Both the position numbers and the translations under genes were made by a program. A stretch of DNA of 64,000 bases from Caulobacter sp. 602-2 (GTDB lineage Bacteria; Pseudomonadota; Alphaproteobacteria; Caulobacterales; Caulobacteraceae): NCBI RefSeq assembly GCF_011043625.1, contig NZ_JAAKGT010000001.1, forward strand, positions 868,001 through 932,000, in the 5' to 3' direction. This document shows positions 45,408-53,140 of the stretch, piece by piece. The notes beneath the pieces were generated by a model. It searched no databases and was not told the origin of the DNA. It saw only the letters and a list, made by a program, of their open reading frames with translations. Position 1 is the stretch's first letter. Each line of letters starts with the position of its first letter.

Positions 45408-46151
45408 ATGGGAAATGACGGCGGCGCGTTTTGCGCCTACGAGCGTGAGCATGCGCGCGCAGCCATCGAGCCGGCCATGAAGGGCCCCCTGAACAGCGTC
45501 GAGCCCCATGGCGACTGGGCGCCGGGACTGCAGAAAGCCCGCCTCTACGAGCTGATCCTGCAGGACATCATCCTGGGCGAACTGCCGCCGATGCAGGTGC
45601 TGGAGGAAAAGGCCCTCGCCGCCCGCTACGCCGGCGGGGTGGCCGGGGTGCGAGAGGCGCTGGGGCGGCTGGCCATCGAGGGGCTGGTCGTGCGCCGGCC
45701 CCGCGTGGGCACCATCGTCGCGCCGATGGACGTCACCGAGATCGAGCACGCCTTCGAGGTGCGGCGGATGCTGGAGGGGCGCACGGCCGCACTGGCCGCC
45801 CGCAACCGCCGCCCGGCGGACCTGGTGGCCATCACCGCCGCCTTCGAGGGAGCGGAGGCGGCGATCAAGGCCGGCGACTTCCGGGCCATGCTGGCCATGG
45901 ACCACGCCTTTCACCGGGCCGTGGCCTTCGCCGCCCAGAACCCCACCCTGGCCCGCTTCGTCATCGCCCTGCAGAACGTCGCGACGCGGTTCTGGATCTG
46001 GCAGATGGAGAAGCAGACGCCAGAGGAGCAGATGGCCGACGTGGTGCTGCACCGGGCCCTTGCTCAGGCCATCGTCGAGCGCGATCCAGCCGCCGCCGAA
46101 GCCATCTGCGCCCAGCTGATCGGCGAGCCGCCCAGCGCCCAACGCGCCTGA
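45408..46151 (+). CDS. GntR-family transcriptional regulator (FCD type)
   Basis: A 247-residue regulator from ATG 45408; a second possible start is ATG 45396, without a better ribosome site and inside the palindrome 45391-45402. The winged helix near residues 38-95 is LYELILQDIILGELPPMQVLEEKALAARY...REALGRLAIEGLVVRRPRVGTIV. The FCD effector domain follows (FEVRRMLEGRTAALAARNR, MDHAFHRAVAFAAQNPTLARF). FCD domains often bind a metal and a small organic acid. It is divergent from ribD and 101 bases upstream of the ZnuD-type receptor. Ligand and targets are unknown. Confidence 0.85.
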   Translation: MGNDGGAFCAYEREHARAAIEPAMKGPLNSVEPHGDWAPGLQKARLYELILQDIILGELPPMQVLEEKALAARYAGGVAGVREALGRLAIEGLVVRRPRVGTIVAPMDVTEIEHAFEVRRMLEGRTAALAARNRRPADLVAITAAFEGAEAAIKAGDFRAMLAMDHAFHRAVAFAAQNPTLARFVIALQNVATRFWIWQMEKQTPEEQMADVVLHRALAQAIVERDPAAAEAICAQLIGEPPSAQRA

Positions 46152-46197
46152 CATCACCCATGATGGGCGAAAAATGGGCCGACCTCGGGTTGCGCAT

Positions 46198-46213
46198 TGT
46201 TACGTTATAACAT
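46198..46213. promoter_or_regulatory. AT-rich dyad upstream of the ZnuD-type receptor (Zur-box candidate)
   Basis: The stretch contains TGTTA-N5-TAACA (46198-46212) and, overlapping it, the perfect palindrome GTTATAAC with extended near-symmetry (46202-46213). Zur boxes of proteobacteria are AT-rich dyads built around GTTATA/TATAAC, so this fits a zinc-uptake receptor about 40 bases downstream. The assignment is by similarity in appearance and not by a matrix search. The GntR regulator next door is an alternative binder. Confidence 0.5.
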
Positions 46214-46252
46214 AGTTGACCTGCGATCGTTTTCAGATGGGGTCAGCGTTCC

Positions 46253-48301
46253 ATGCAACTTCGAAGCATCCTTCTCGCCGCCGGCAGCCTTACCGCCCTC
46301 GCCGCTCCGACCTGGGCGCTGGCGGCGCAATCGGGACCGGGCGGGACCGACGTCGAGGGCGTGGTGGTGACCGCCGACCCGCTGGGCCGGTCGGGCAAGG
46401 ACGTGATCTCCAGCGTCGCGGTGCTGACCGGCGAGGCGTTCGTGCAGCGTCGCCAAGCGACTTTGGGCGAGACGCTGAACGGCCTGCCGGGCGTCAATTC
46501 CGACACCTTCGGCGGCGGCGCCAGCCGGCCGGTGATCCGCGGCCAGACCGCGCCGCGGGTGAAGGTGCTGAGCGAAGGCGCGGCCCTGATGGACGCCTCG
46601 GAGGTGTCGCCCGACCACGCCGTTTCCGGCGAACCGCTGCTGCTTGAGGGCGTGGAGATCCTGCGCGGCCCCAGCGCCCTGCTCTACGGCGGCGGCGCGA
46701 TCGGCGGCGCAGTCAACCTGATCGACCGCAAGATCCCGACGCAGATCCCGCCGCTGGGCGGCGACGGCGTGGCCGAAGTGCGCTTCGGCTCGGGCGACAA
46801 CGAGCGGGCCGGCGTGCTGGGCCTGACGGCCGGCGTCGGTCAGTTCGCCGTGCGCATCGAGGCGGCCGGCCGCAAGACCGACGACTACGAGGTTCCCGAT
46901 TTCGACAGCTCGACGGTTCCCGGCACGTTCAACCGCACATCGACGGCGACCCTTGGCCTGTCGTGGATCGGCTCGCGCGGCTATCTGGGCGCGGCCTACA
47001 CCCAGCAGGACAGCAAGTACGGCCTGCCGGGCCACAGCCACGAGTACGAGTCGTGCCACCCGCACGGCGCGACCCTGCACTGCGGCGGCCATGACGACCA
47101 TGAGGACGAGGACGACCACGATCACGACCATGAGGGCGAAGAGCACGGCGCGCCGGTCGTCGACCTGCTGAGCAAGCGCGTCGACGTGCGCGGCGAGATC
47201 AACGATCCGTTCGCCGGCGTCGAGCGCATCCGCCTGCGCGGCGGCTACACCGACTATCGTCACCACGAGATCGAGGACGGCGCGATCGCCACCACCTTCG
47301 GCAACAAGGGCTACGACGCCCGGGTCGAGGTGCAGCACGCGCCGATCGGCGGGGTGCGCGGCGTGGTCGGCGTGCAGGTGGGCAAGAGCGACTTCTCGGC
47401 CGTCGGCGAAGAAGCCTTCATTCCGGAAAGCCGGACGCAGACCCGGGCCGTGTTCGTGGTCGAGGAATACGTGGCCGGCGACTGGCGCTTCGAAGGCGCC
47501 CTGCGCCAGGAGTGGCAGGAAGCCAGCGCCCAGGGCCGCGTGGACGCCGACCACAAGCCGTTCTCGGCCTCGGCGGCGGCCAGCTGGACCTTCACGCCGG
47601 GTTATGTGGCCTCGCTGTCGGTGGCCCGCTCGCAGCGCGCGCCCAGCGCCCAGGAGCTCTATGCCCGCGGGGTGCACCTGGCGACCAACACCTATGAGAT
47701 CGGTTCGGCCGACCTGGACGTCGAGACCGCCGCCTCGGCGGAACTGGCGCTGCGCAAGACGCAGGGCGCGACGACCTTCTCGGCCAGCGTCTATCGCTAT
47801 GAGTACGACGGCTACATCTATGCCGACACGCTGGACCGCTACGAAGACTTCCGCCTGGTGCGCTACAGTCAGGACGACGCCCGTTTCACCGGTGTCGAGG
47901 GCCAGGTGACCCAGAAGCTGAAGCCCTGGCTGTCGGTGACCGCGTTCGGCGACTACGTGCGGGCCAGGCTGAAGGACGGCGGCGGCGACCTGCCGCGCGT
48001 TCCGGCCGGCCGGCTGGGCGCGCGCAGCGACCTGAAGGACGGCGCCTGGAGCGGCAATGTCGAGTACGTGCGGGTCTTCGACCAGGACCGCACGGCCGCC
48101 TTCGAAAGCCAGACGCCGGGCTACAACATGATCAACGCCACGGTGGCCTACGACCTGCCCATGGGTCCGGTGATCGGCCAGGTGTTCCTGCGCGGTACGA
48201 ACCTCCTGGACGAGCGCGCGCTGAACCACGCCTCGTTCGTCGCCACCGCCGCCCCGCTGCGCGGGCGCAACGTGGTGATGGGTCTGCGGGCGCTGTTCTA
48301 G
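46253..48301 (+). CDS. ZnuD-type TonB-dependent receptor with His-rich loop
   Basis: A 682-residue outer-membrane receptor. The signal peptide ends near TWALAAQS; the TonB box region is VEGVVVTADPLGR. The plug has DTFGGGASRPVIRGQTAPRVKVL and EILRGPSALLYGGGAIGGAVN. The barrel includes a segment of about 35 residues rich in His, Asp, Glu and Cys (positions about 260-300: HSHEYESCHPHG then HCGGHDDHEDEDDHDHDHEG), as in the zinc receptor ZnuD of Neisseria and the Zur-regulated Caulobacter receptors. It ends RGRNVVMGLRALF. Zinc binding by the loop and uptake of zinc are likely. The adjacent dyad could bind Zur. Nickel or cobalt uptake is the alternative. Confidence 0.92.
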   Translation: MQLRSILLAAGSLTALAAPTWALAAQSGPGGTDVEGVVVTADPLGRSGKDVISSVAVLTGEAFVQRRQATLGETLNGLPGVNSDTFGGGASRPVIRGQTAPRVKVLSEGAALMDASEVSPDHAVSGEPLLLEGVEILRGPSALLYGGGAIGGAVNLIDRKIPTQIPPLGGDGVAEVRFGSGDNERAGVLGLTAGVGQFAVRIEAAGRKTDDYEVPDFDSSTVPGTFNRTSTATLGLSWIGSRGYLGAAYTQQDSKYGLPGHSHEYESCHPHGATLHCGGHDDHEDEDDHDHDHEGEEHGAPVVDLLSKRVDVRGEINDPFAGVERIRLRGGYTDYRHHEIEDGAIATTFGNKGYDARVEVQHAPIGGVRGVVGVQVGKSDFSAVGEEAFIPESRTQTRAVFVVEEYVAGDWRFEGALRQEWQEASAQGRVDADHKPFSASAAASWTFTPGYVASLSVARSQRAPSAQELYARGVHLATNTYEIGSADLDVETAASAELALRKTQGATTFSASVYRYEYDGYIYADTLDRYEDFRLVRYSQDDARFTGVEGQVTQKLKPWLSVTAFGDYVRARLKDGGGDLPRVPAGRLGARSDLKDGAWSGNVEYVRVFDQDRTAAFESQTPGYNMINATVAYDLPMGPVIGQVFLRGTNLLDERALNHASFVATAAPLRGRNVVMGLRALF

Positions 48302-48351
48302 GACAGCGCCCGAAAGGCGGCGCCACGGCCCCCTCCCAGCGCCGCCCAGGC

Positions 48352-48386
48352 GCTCGTCATCCCGGCCCTCGCCCGGGATGACGAGC
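48352..48386 (+). terminator. 14-bp hairpin downstream of the ZnuD-type receptor
   Basis: Perfect arms GCTCGTCATCCCGG (48352-48365) and CCGGGATGACGAGC (48373-48386) with a seven-base loop, 50 bases after the receptor stop. No T-run follows. The core GTCATCCCGG is shared with the larger element beside it, so this may be a dispersed palindrome used as a terminator. Confidence 0.55.
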
Positions 48387-48418
48387 TAGGGGCCGTACTC
48401 AATTGGAAACTGGAAACG

Positions 48419-48548
48419 CTTGTCATCCCGGCCGTAGGAGCGCGTCAGCGGTCCGTAGAGCCGGGACCTCCCACGTCGGCGGGGTCTGGACGGTGGGAGA
48501 TCCCGGCGCTCCCGCCCGCCTTCACGGGCGTACGGCCGGGATGACAAG
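48419..48548. repeat. Large nested inverted repeat (cruciform-forming element)
   Basis: Outer arms of 18 bases, CTTGTCATCCCGGCCGTA (48419-48436) and TACGGCCGGGATGACAAG (48531-48548), are perfect inverted copies. Inside them a second inverted pair of 15 bases (48460-48474 and 48493-48507) matches at 14 positions. The whole 130-base block can fold into one long hairpin with internal loops. It carries no reading frame. It resembles a small non-autonomous or REP/CIR-like intergenic element. Confidence 0.8.
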
Positions 48549-48645
48549 AGTATAAGCCTTTGAGAATATCAACTATTTCAGCTCGCCCTTTCCCCACCTT
48601 CGCGGGGAAGGACGGATTGAACGGGCCGCGGATTACCGCACCAAC

Positions 48646-50946
48646 CTAGTCCGCCTTGGCCACCACCCACGGCGTGATCCGCACGCTGTGCACGGCCCAC
48701 ATCGGCTCGATGGCCTTGCTGGCGAAGGTGAAGCAGATGTCGCCCTTGCCGCGCGGCGGTGCGTCGATGACGATCTCGGTCAGGGCCGAGTTCTTGGCGG
48801 CCTGCGTCAGCGGCACGGTGGCCAGGCGCGGACCCTTGCAGCCGAAGCGCACCTCAAGCTCGCCCTCGGGCCGCGAAGGCGGACGCACCGGCAGCGGCTC
48901 CAGCTTGTTGCCGAGCTGGAAGTTGTAGGGCAGCTGGCCGACGGTGACGGTCAGCTTGGCGCCGGCCGAGAGATCGGCGTCCTTCCAGATCCAGCACGGG
49001 TTGAGGATGTCGAGCAGGAAGGTCGCGCGTTCGCCCTTCTCGTTCGCGCCGTCATCCTCGAGGTTGAGGATCAGGCCCTCGGTGCAGCGCGTCAGCTGGT
49101 GCGAACGGCGCGTCAGGGCGGTGTCGGCCGTGACGTTCCAGGCCCGCACGCGGCCCAGCGGATGCTTGCCCTGGAAGGTGCGGGCCTTCAGTTGCGCGCC
49201 GGCCGAAAGCTTCAGCGGCCCGGCGTAGCGCGGCGAGGCCGCCGTCGGCTCCGAACCATCGGTGGTGTAGCGCACCTCGCCGACCTGCAGGCCGGTGTCG
49301 AGGCTGGCGCCGATCTCGCCGCCCTTGGGCCAGTCGAAGGCGGCCTGCGGTTCGAACGGCACGGCATCATAGGCCAGGCCCAGGTCCGACAGGCGGCCGA
49401 GCGTCGCCGGCAGGCGATCCTCGAAGCCCGCCCAGCCCTGCTTGTCGCGCGGGGTCCAGGCGTTTTCGGCCAGGGCCGCCAGACGCGGGAACAGCATGGT
49501 CACGGCCCGCTCGTCGGTGCGGATGTGCTCGCTGAACATCGTGGCCTGCATGCCCAGCACATGCTTGTGCTGCTCGGGCGTCAGCTCGGACGGCTCGGCA
49601 TTGAAGGCGTAAACGCTCTTCAGCGTCGAGAGCTTGCCGCGGCCGGGCGGCTCGTCGGGCGAGGTGCTCTGGCGATGATCGAAATAGAGAACCGGCCCCG
49701 GCGCCAGCACGGTGTCGTGGCCCTGCTTGGCGGCCGCCACGGCGCCTTCCAGCCCGCGCCAGGACATGACGGTGGCGTTGGGCGCCAGGCCGCCTTCGAG
49801 GATCTCGTCCCAGCCGACCAGGCGACGGCCCTTGGCGTTGAGGTGCTTTTCGATGCGCTGGATGAAGTAGCTCTGCAGGGCGTGCTCGTCGGCCAGGCCC
49901 AGTTCCTTCATGCGGGCCTGGATCTTGGGGCTGGCCTCCCACTGGGCCTTCAGCGCCTCGTCGCCGCCGACGTGGATGTACTCCGACGGGAAGATCGCCA
50001 TCACCTCGTCGAGCACGTCCTCCAGGAAGGCGAAGGTCGCATCGTCGACGTTGAAGATGTCGGGATAGACGCCCCAGTCGGCCATGACACGCTCGGCGGC
50101 CGGGCGCGTGCCCAGCTGCGGATAGCTGGAGATCGCCGCCTGGGCGTGGCCGGGCATCTCGATCTCGGGCACGACGACGATGTTGCGGGCGGCCGCGTAG
50201 GCGACGATCTCGCGCGCCTGGTCCTGGGTGTAGAAGCCGCCGTAGCGCACTTCCTCGCCGGAGGCCTTGTAGCCCGCCGCCCCGGCCGGACGCCGCCAGG
50301 CGCCGTGGTCGGTCAGGTTGGGGTACTTCTTGATCTCCAGCCGCCAGCCCTGGTCGTCGGTCAGGTGCCAGTGCAGCGTGTTGAGCTTGAGGCTGGCCAT
50401 GCCGTCGATGATCCGCTTGATCGTCGGCAGGCTCTGGTAGTGGCGAGTGCTGTCGAGCATCAGGCCGCGCCAGGAGAAGCGCGGGGCGTCCTCGATGCTG
50501 ACGGCCTGGACCCGGACCGGCGCGCCGGCCTTGTCCTGACCCGCCAGCTGCCACAGCGACACCGCGCCGTAGAACAGGCCGGCCTTGTCCTTGGCGCGGA
50601 TCTGCGCGCGCTGGGACGAGACGTCCAGAGCGTAGGCCTCGCCTTCCGGACCGTCGCGCGACAGCACCACGCCGCCGGCGCCCGTGGGCGCGCCTTCCTT
50701 GATCGCCAGGCGCACGCCGCGCGTGGCCGCCAGGGTGTCGACCAGCCACTGGGCCGCGCCGCGGGCCTCGGCGTCGCCCGGCGCGATCCAGACGGCGTCG
50801 CCCGCGCGCAGGGCCAGCGCGCCCTTGGCCGGCGCGATCTTGGCCGGCGCCGGGGTGACGGCGAAGGCCTGGGCGGCCAGGGCCGGCGCGGGCAGCACGG
50901 CGGCGAGCGCGACGGCGGCCGCAATGGGTCGGAGGGTGAAAGGCAT
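48646..50946 (-). CDS. GH20 beta-N-acetylhexosaminidase (chitobiase-like)
   Basis: A 766-residue exported glycoside hydrolase. A signal peptide (MPFTLRPIAAAVALAAVLPAPALAAQ) is followed by an N-terminal GH20b domain, then the TIM barrel with the expected LDSTRHYQSLPTIKRIIDGM and LKLNTLHWHLTDDQGWRLEI. The catalytic pair is D329/E330 in YIHVGGDEALKAQWE (substrate-assisted mechanism). The C-terminal third contains a chitobiase-like beta domain (GEVRYTTDGSEPTAASPRYAGP). It removes terminal GlcNAc or GalNAc from oligosaccharides in the periplasm or outside. It is the last gene of a leftward cluster with a TonB receptor, GntP permease and DUF1349 protein. Confidence 0.95.
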   Translation of the reverse strand: MPFTLRPIAAAVALAAVLPAPALAAQAFAVTPAPAKIAPAKGALALRAGDAVWIAPGDAEARGAAQWLVDTLAATRGVRLAIKEGAPTGAGGVVLSRDGPEGEAYALDVSSQRAQIRAKDKAGLFYGAVSLWQLAGQDKAGAPVRVQAVSIEDAPRFSWRGLMLDSTRHYQSLPTIKRIIDGMASLKLNTLHWHLTDDQGWRLEIKKYPNLTDHGAWRRPAGAAGYKASGEEVRYGGFYTQDQAREIVAYAAARNIVVVPEIEMPGHAQAAISSYPQLGTRPAAERVMADWGVYPDIFNVDDATFAFLEDVLDEVMAIFPSEYIHVGGDEALKAQWEASPKIQARMKELGLADEHALQSYFIQRIEKHLNAKGRRLVGWDEILEGGLAPNATVMSWRGLEGAVAAAKQGHDTVLAPGPVLYFDHRQSTSPDEPPGRGKLSTLKSVYAFNAEPSELTPEQHKHVLGMQATMFSEHIRTDERAVTMLFPRLAALAENAWTPRDKQGWAGFEDRLPATLGRLSDLGLAYDAVPFEPQAAFDWPKGGEIGASLDTGLQVGEVRYTTDGSEPTAASPRYAGPLKLSAGAQLKARTFQGKHPLGRVRAWNVTADTALTRRSHQLTRCTEGLILNLEDDGANEKGERATFLLDILNPCWIWKDADLSAGAKLTVTVGQLPYNFQLGNKLEPLPVRPPSRPEGELEVRFGCKGPRLATVPLTQAAKNSALTEIVIDAPPRGKGDICFTFASKAIEPMWAVHSVRITPWVVAKAD

Positions 50947-50969
50947 GGTCAGCTCCCAGCGGCCTCTTC

Positions 50970-51599
50970 TCAGAGACTCTTGATCGTTATGTTCGAGATG
51001 CGGGCGGCAAAGCCCTTGCCGGCCGGCGAGGCGGCCATGACGCCGAGGTCCACCGTCTGCGGCATCGGCAGGTGGCCAAGGCGGGTGTCGACGAAGGCGC
51101 CCTCCCCCACGGCGTGAGCGCAGAACAGGGTCTGGCCCGAGCGACGCAGCTTGACCCGCACGGCGGGTGCGTCGGGGATCTCGAGCGACGAGCCGTCCGA
51201 CCAGTCGCGGGTGAAGACGGTGGCCGAGTGCAGATGTCCGCCCAGCCGCTCGACCCCGGTCTTCATCCAGAGGTCGGGCGCCAGGCGCAGCATCAGGCCG
51301 GTCTGGTCGGCGTCGGCGGCGTAGTCGCCGGCCAGGGCGGCGGTCATCTCGAAGTCGCCGGTCTGGCGACGGAACCAGAAGTGGCCGTTGTCGATCAGCG
51401 GACCTCCGGCCGTGCGGCGCCAGAAGTCGGTTCCGGGGCCGGCCTCGCAGGCCAGGGTCCCGTCCTTCCAGGCCCAGGTTCCCGGAGCGTTGAGCCATGA
51501 CCAGCCGTCGGCGGCGCGGGCCAGGGCGGGCGTCGCCAGCATCGCGGCGGTTGCCCCGGCCAGGACGCTGCGGCGGTCGAAGGCGCGATCAGACGACAA
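50970..51599 (-). CDS. DUF1349 protein with Tat signal
   Basis: A 209-residue protein of the DUF1349 family, which adopts a concanavalin-like beta-sandwich. The N-terminus SSDRAFDRRSVLAGATAAMLATPALA is a Tat signal (RRSVLAG), so the protein should be folded before export to the periplasm. Typical family stretches are FWRRTAGGPLIDNGHFWFRRQ and GDYAADADQTGLMLRLAPDLWMKTGVE. Function is not established; related proteins are found with carbohydrate genes. It starts 11 bases inside the 3' end of the GntP gene and ends 23 bases before the GH20 gene. It may bind or trim a glycan product of GH20. Confidence 0.85.
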   Translation of the reverse strand: MSSDRAFDRRSVLAGATAAMLATPALARAADGWSWLNAPGTWAWKDGTLACEAGPGTDFWRRTAGGPLIDNGHFWFRRQTGDFEMTAALAGDYAADADQTGLMLRLAPDLWMKTGVERLGGHLHSATVFTRDWSDGSSLEIPDAPAVRVKLRRSGQTLFCAHAVGEGAFVDTRLGHLPMPQTVDLGVMAASPAGKGFAARISNITIKSL

Positions 51600-52920
51600 G
51601 ACTGAGCCCCAGCACGCAGATCAGCCCGACGATGCCGACCAGGCTCTCCATCACCGTCCAGGACAGCAGGGTCTCCTTCAGGGTCAGGCCGAAATACTCC
51701 TTGAACAGCCAGAAGCCCGGGTCGTTGACGTGAGAGAACATCAGGCTGCCGGCGCCGATGGCCAGGACCATCAGGTTAGGGTCGACGCCGGTGGTGGCCA
51801 TCAGCGGCTGGATCAGGCCGGCGGCGGTGAGGCCCGCGATGGTGGCCGAGCCGAGGGCGACGCGGATCACGACGGCGATCAGCCAGCCCAGCACCAGCGG
51901 GTGCAGCGGCAGCGAGCCGAGCCAGCCGCCGAGGGTGGCGCTGACGCCGCTGTCGACGAAGACCTGCTTGAGCGCCCCCGCCCCGGCCAGGATCAGCAGG
52001 ATCGAGGCCACGTCCTTCAGCGCGTCGCCGTAGCGCTGCATCTGCACGGGGATGCCGATCCCGCGCAGCACGCCCAGGCTGAAGGTGGCGTAGATCAGGC
52101 ACAGCGTCAGCACGACGGCGGGATTGCCGAGGAAGCCGATCAGGTCGTGGGTCGGCGACGGGTTCTTGAAGGCGACCAGCAGCGCCGTGGTGGCGGCGAT
52201 CAGCACCACGGGCAGCAGCGCGGTCGTGAAGCTGTTGATCGGTCCTGGGGCCTTGGCCTCGGCGGCCTCCTCGGCGGCGAAGGGCGAGTCCGCGGGCGGT
52301 CCGCCCAGCGGCAGCAGGTTGACGCGCTTCAGAACCAGGGTCAGCAGCGGGCCGCCCACCATCAGGGCGGCGATGGCGACGATCAGGCCGTAGCCGAGGG
52401 TCAGACCGGTGTCGGCGCCGAACAGGGTGACGAGGGCCGCGGGCGACGGGTGCGGCGGCAGGTAGCCGTGGGCCACCGAGAGGCCCGACAGCAGTGGCAG
52501 GCCGACATAGACCGGCGGCAGGTTGGCCCGCTTGGCGATCGAGAAGATCAGCGGGATCATGACCACGAAGCCGACGCTGTAGAACAGCGGGATGCCGACG
52601 ATCAGGCCGGTCATGGCCATGGCCAGCAGGATGAAGCGCAGGCCCACCGCGCCGATCAGGGCGCGGGCGATGCTCTGGGCGGCGCCGCTGTCGGCGATGG
52701 CGCGGCCGAACATGGCGCCCAGGCAGATAATGGCGACAAGGCCGCCGAGCATGTCGCCGACGCCCTTCTCCAGGGACTTGGGGATCTGGGCCAGCGGCAT
52801 GCCGAACAGCACAGCCCCGCCCAGCGCCACGACCAGGAAGGCCAGGAACGGCGGAACCTTGCCCCAGGCGATCAGCACGACCAGCAGCGCGATCAACGCG
52901 ACAACGGCGAGCACCATCAT
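51589..52920 (-). CDS. GntP-family gluconate/H+ symporter-type permease
   Basis: A 443-residue inner-membrane permease with 12 to 14 hydrophobic segments of the GntP family. Family stretches are AGSLMFSHVNDPGFWLFKEYF near the end, HGYLPPHPSPAALVTLFGAD, and the N-terminal VVALIALLVVLIAWGKVPPFLA. The family transports gluconate and also D-serine (DsdX), fructuronate and other compounds; clusters with D-amino-acid enzymes are often DsdX-like. Here a D-amino acid or a related anion is the better guess, given the deaminase and D-aminoacylase across the promoter. It follows a TonB receptor gene leftward and overlaps the DUF1349 gene. Confidence 0.9.
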   Translation of the reverse strand: MMVLAVVALIALLVVLIAWGKVPPFLAFLVVALGGAVLFGMPLAQIPKSLEKGVGDMLGGLVAIICLGAMFGRAIADSGAAQSIARALIGAVGLRFILLAMAMTGLIVGIPLFYSVGFVVMIPLIFSIAKRANLPPVYVGLPLLSGLSVAHGYLPPHPSPAALVTLFGADTGLTLGYGLIVAIAALMVGGPLLTLVLKRVNLLPLGGPPADSPFAAEEAAEAKAPGPINSFTTALLPVVLIAATTALLVAFKNPSPTHDLIGFLGNPAVVLTLCLIYATFSLGVLRGIGIPVQMQRYGDALKDVASILLILAGAGALKQVFVDSGVSATLGGWLGSLPLHPLVLGWLIAVVIRVALGSATIAGLTAAGLIQPLMATTGVDPNLMVLAIGAGSLMFSHVNDPGFWLFKEYFGLTLKETLLSWTVMESLVGIVGLICVLGLSLVV

Positions 52921-52982
52921 GACGAGACCACCACCCTACTAGAGGCGGGCGACGTTTCGCTCCGCGGGCGCCAGGAAAGAGC

Positions 52983-53022
52983 GATTCCCCGGCGCCGTGG
53001 GGTTTTGTGGCGCCGGGGAATC
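52983..53022. other. Perfect 14-bp hairpin in the leader upstream of the GntP gene
   Basis: Arms GATTCCCCGGCGCC (52983-52996) and GGCGCCGGGGAATC (53009-53022) enclose a 12-base loop, in the gap between the TonB receptor stop (53141) and the permease start (52920). No T-run follows on the leftward strand. It may be an RNA-stability or attenuating element in the leader, or part of a dispersed palindrome. Confidence 0.5.
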
Positions 53023-53105
53023 TAAAGCCGGACAAGGCAGGGGATCCGCCTTGGGGCTGAGGCCCGGCCGCTTACCGGGGAGGGAGTGGCTTCGCGGCCG
53101 GTGAT

Positions 53106-53129
53106 GGGCGCGCTCGCAGAAGCGCGCCC
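53106..53129 (-). terminator. Terminator-like hairpin after the TonB receptor gene
   Basis: Nine-base perfect arms GGGCGCGCT (53106-53114) and AGCGCGCCC (53121-53129) with a six-base loop, only 11 bases beyond the receptor stop at 53141 in leftward orientation. It lacks a T-run but its place directly after the stop is typical of a rho-independent-like terminator or of a processing site that keeps the receptor mRNA stable. Confidence 0.55.
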
Positions 53130-53140
53130 GAGGACAGCGG

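Larger units (their letters stand above)
48302..48645. other. Gene-free region between two convergent genes, filled with structured repeats
   Basis: About 344 bases between the ZnuD-type receptor (ends 48301) and the GH20 gene (leftward, ends 48646). No coding sequence is supportable. It holds three palindromic units described separately: a hairpin (48352-48386), a large nested inverted repeat (48419-48548) and a half-element TTTCCCCACCTTCGCGGGGA near 48589-48612 that resembles an arm of the 28433-28527 repeat. Confidence 0.8.

Noticed and set aside
48302..48645. CRISPR-like array in the repeat-rich gap
   Set aside because: The repeats are inverted, not direct, of different lengths and not regularly spaced.
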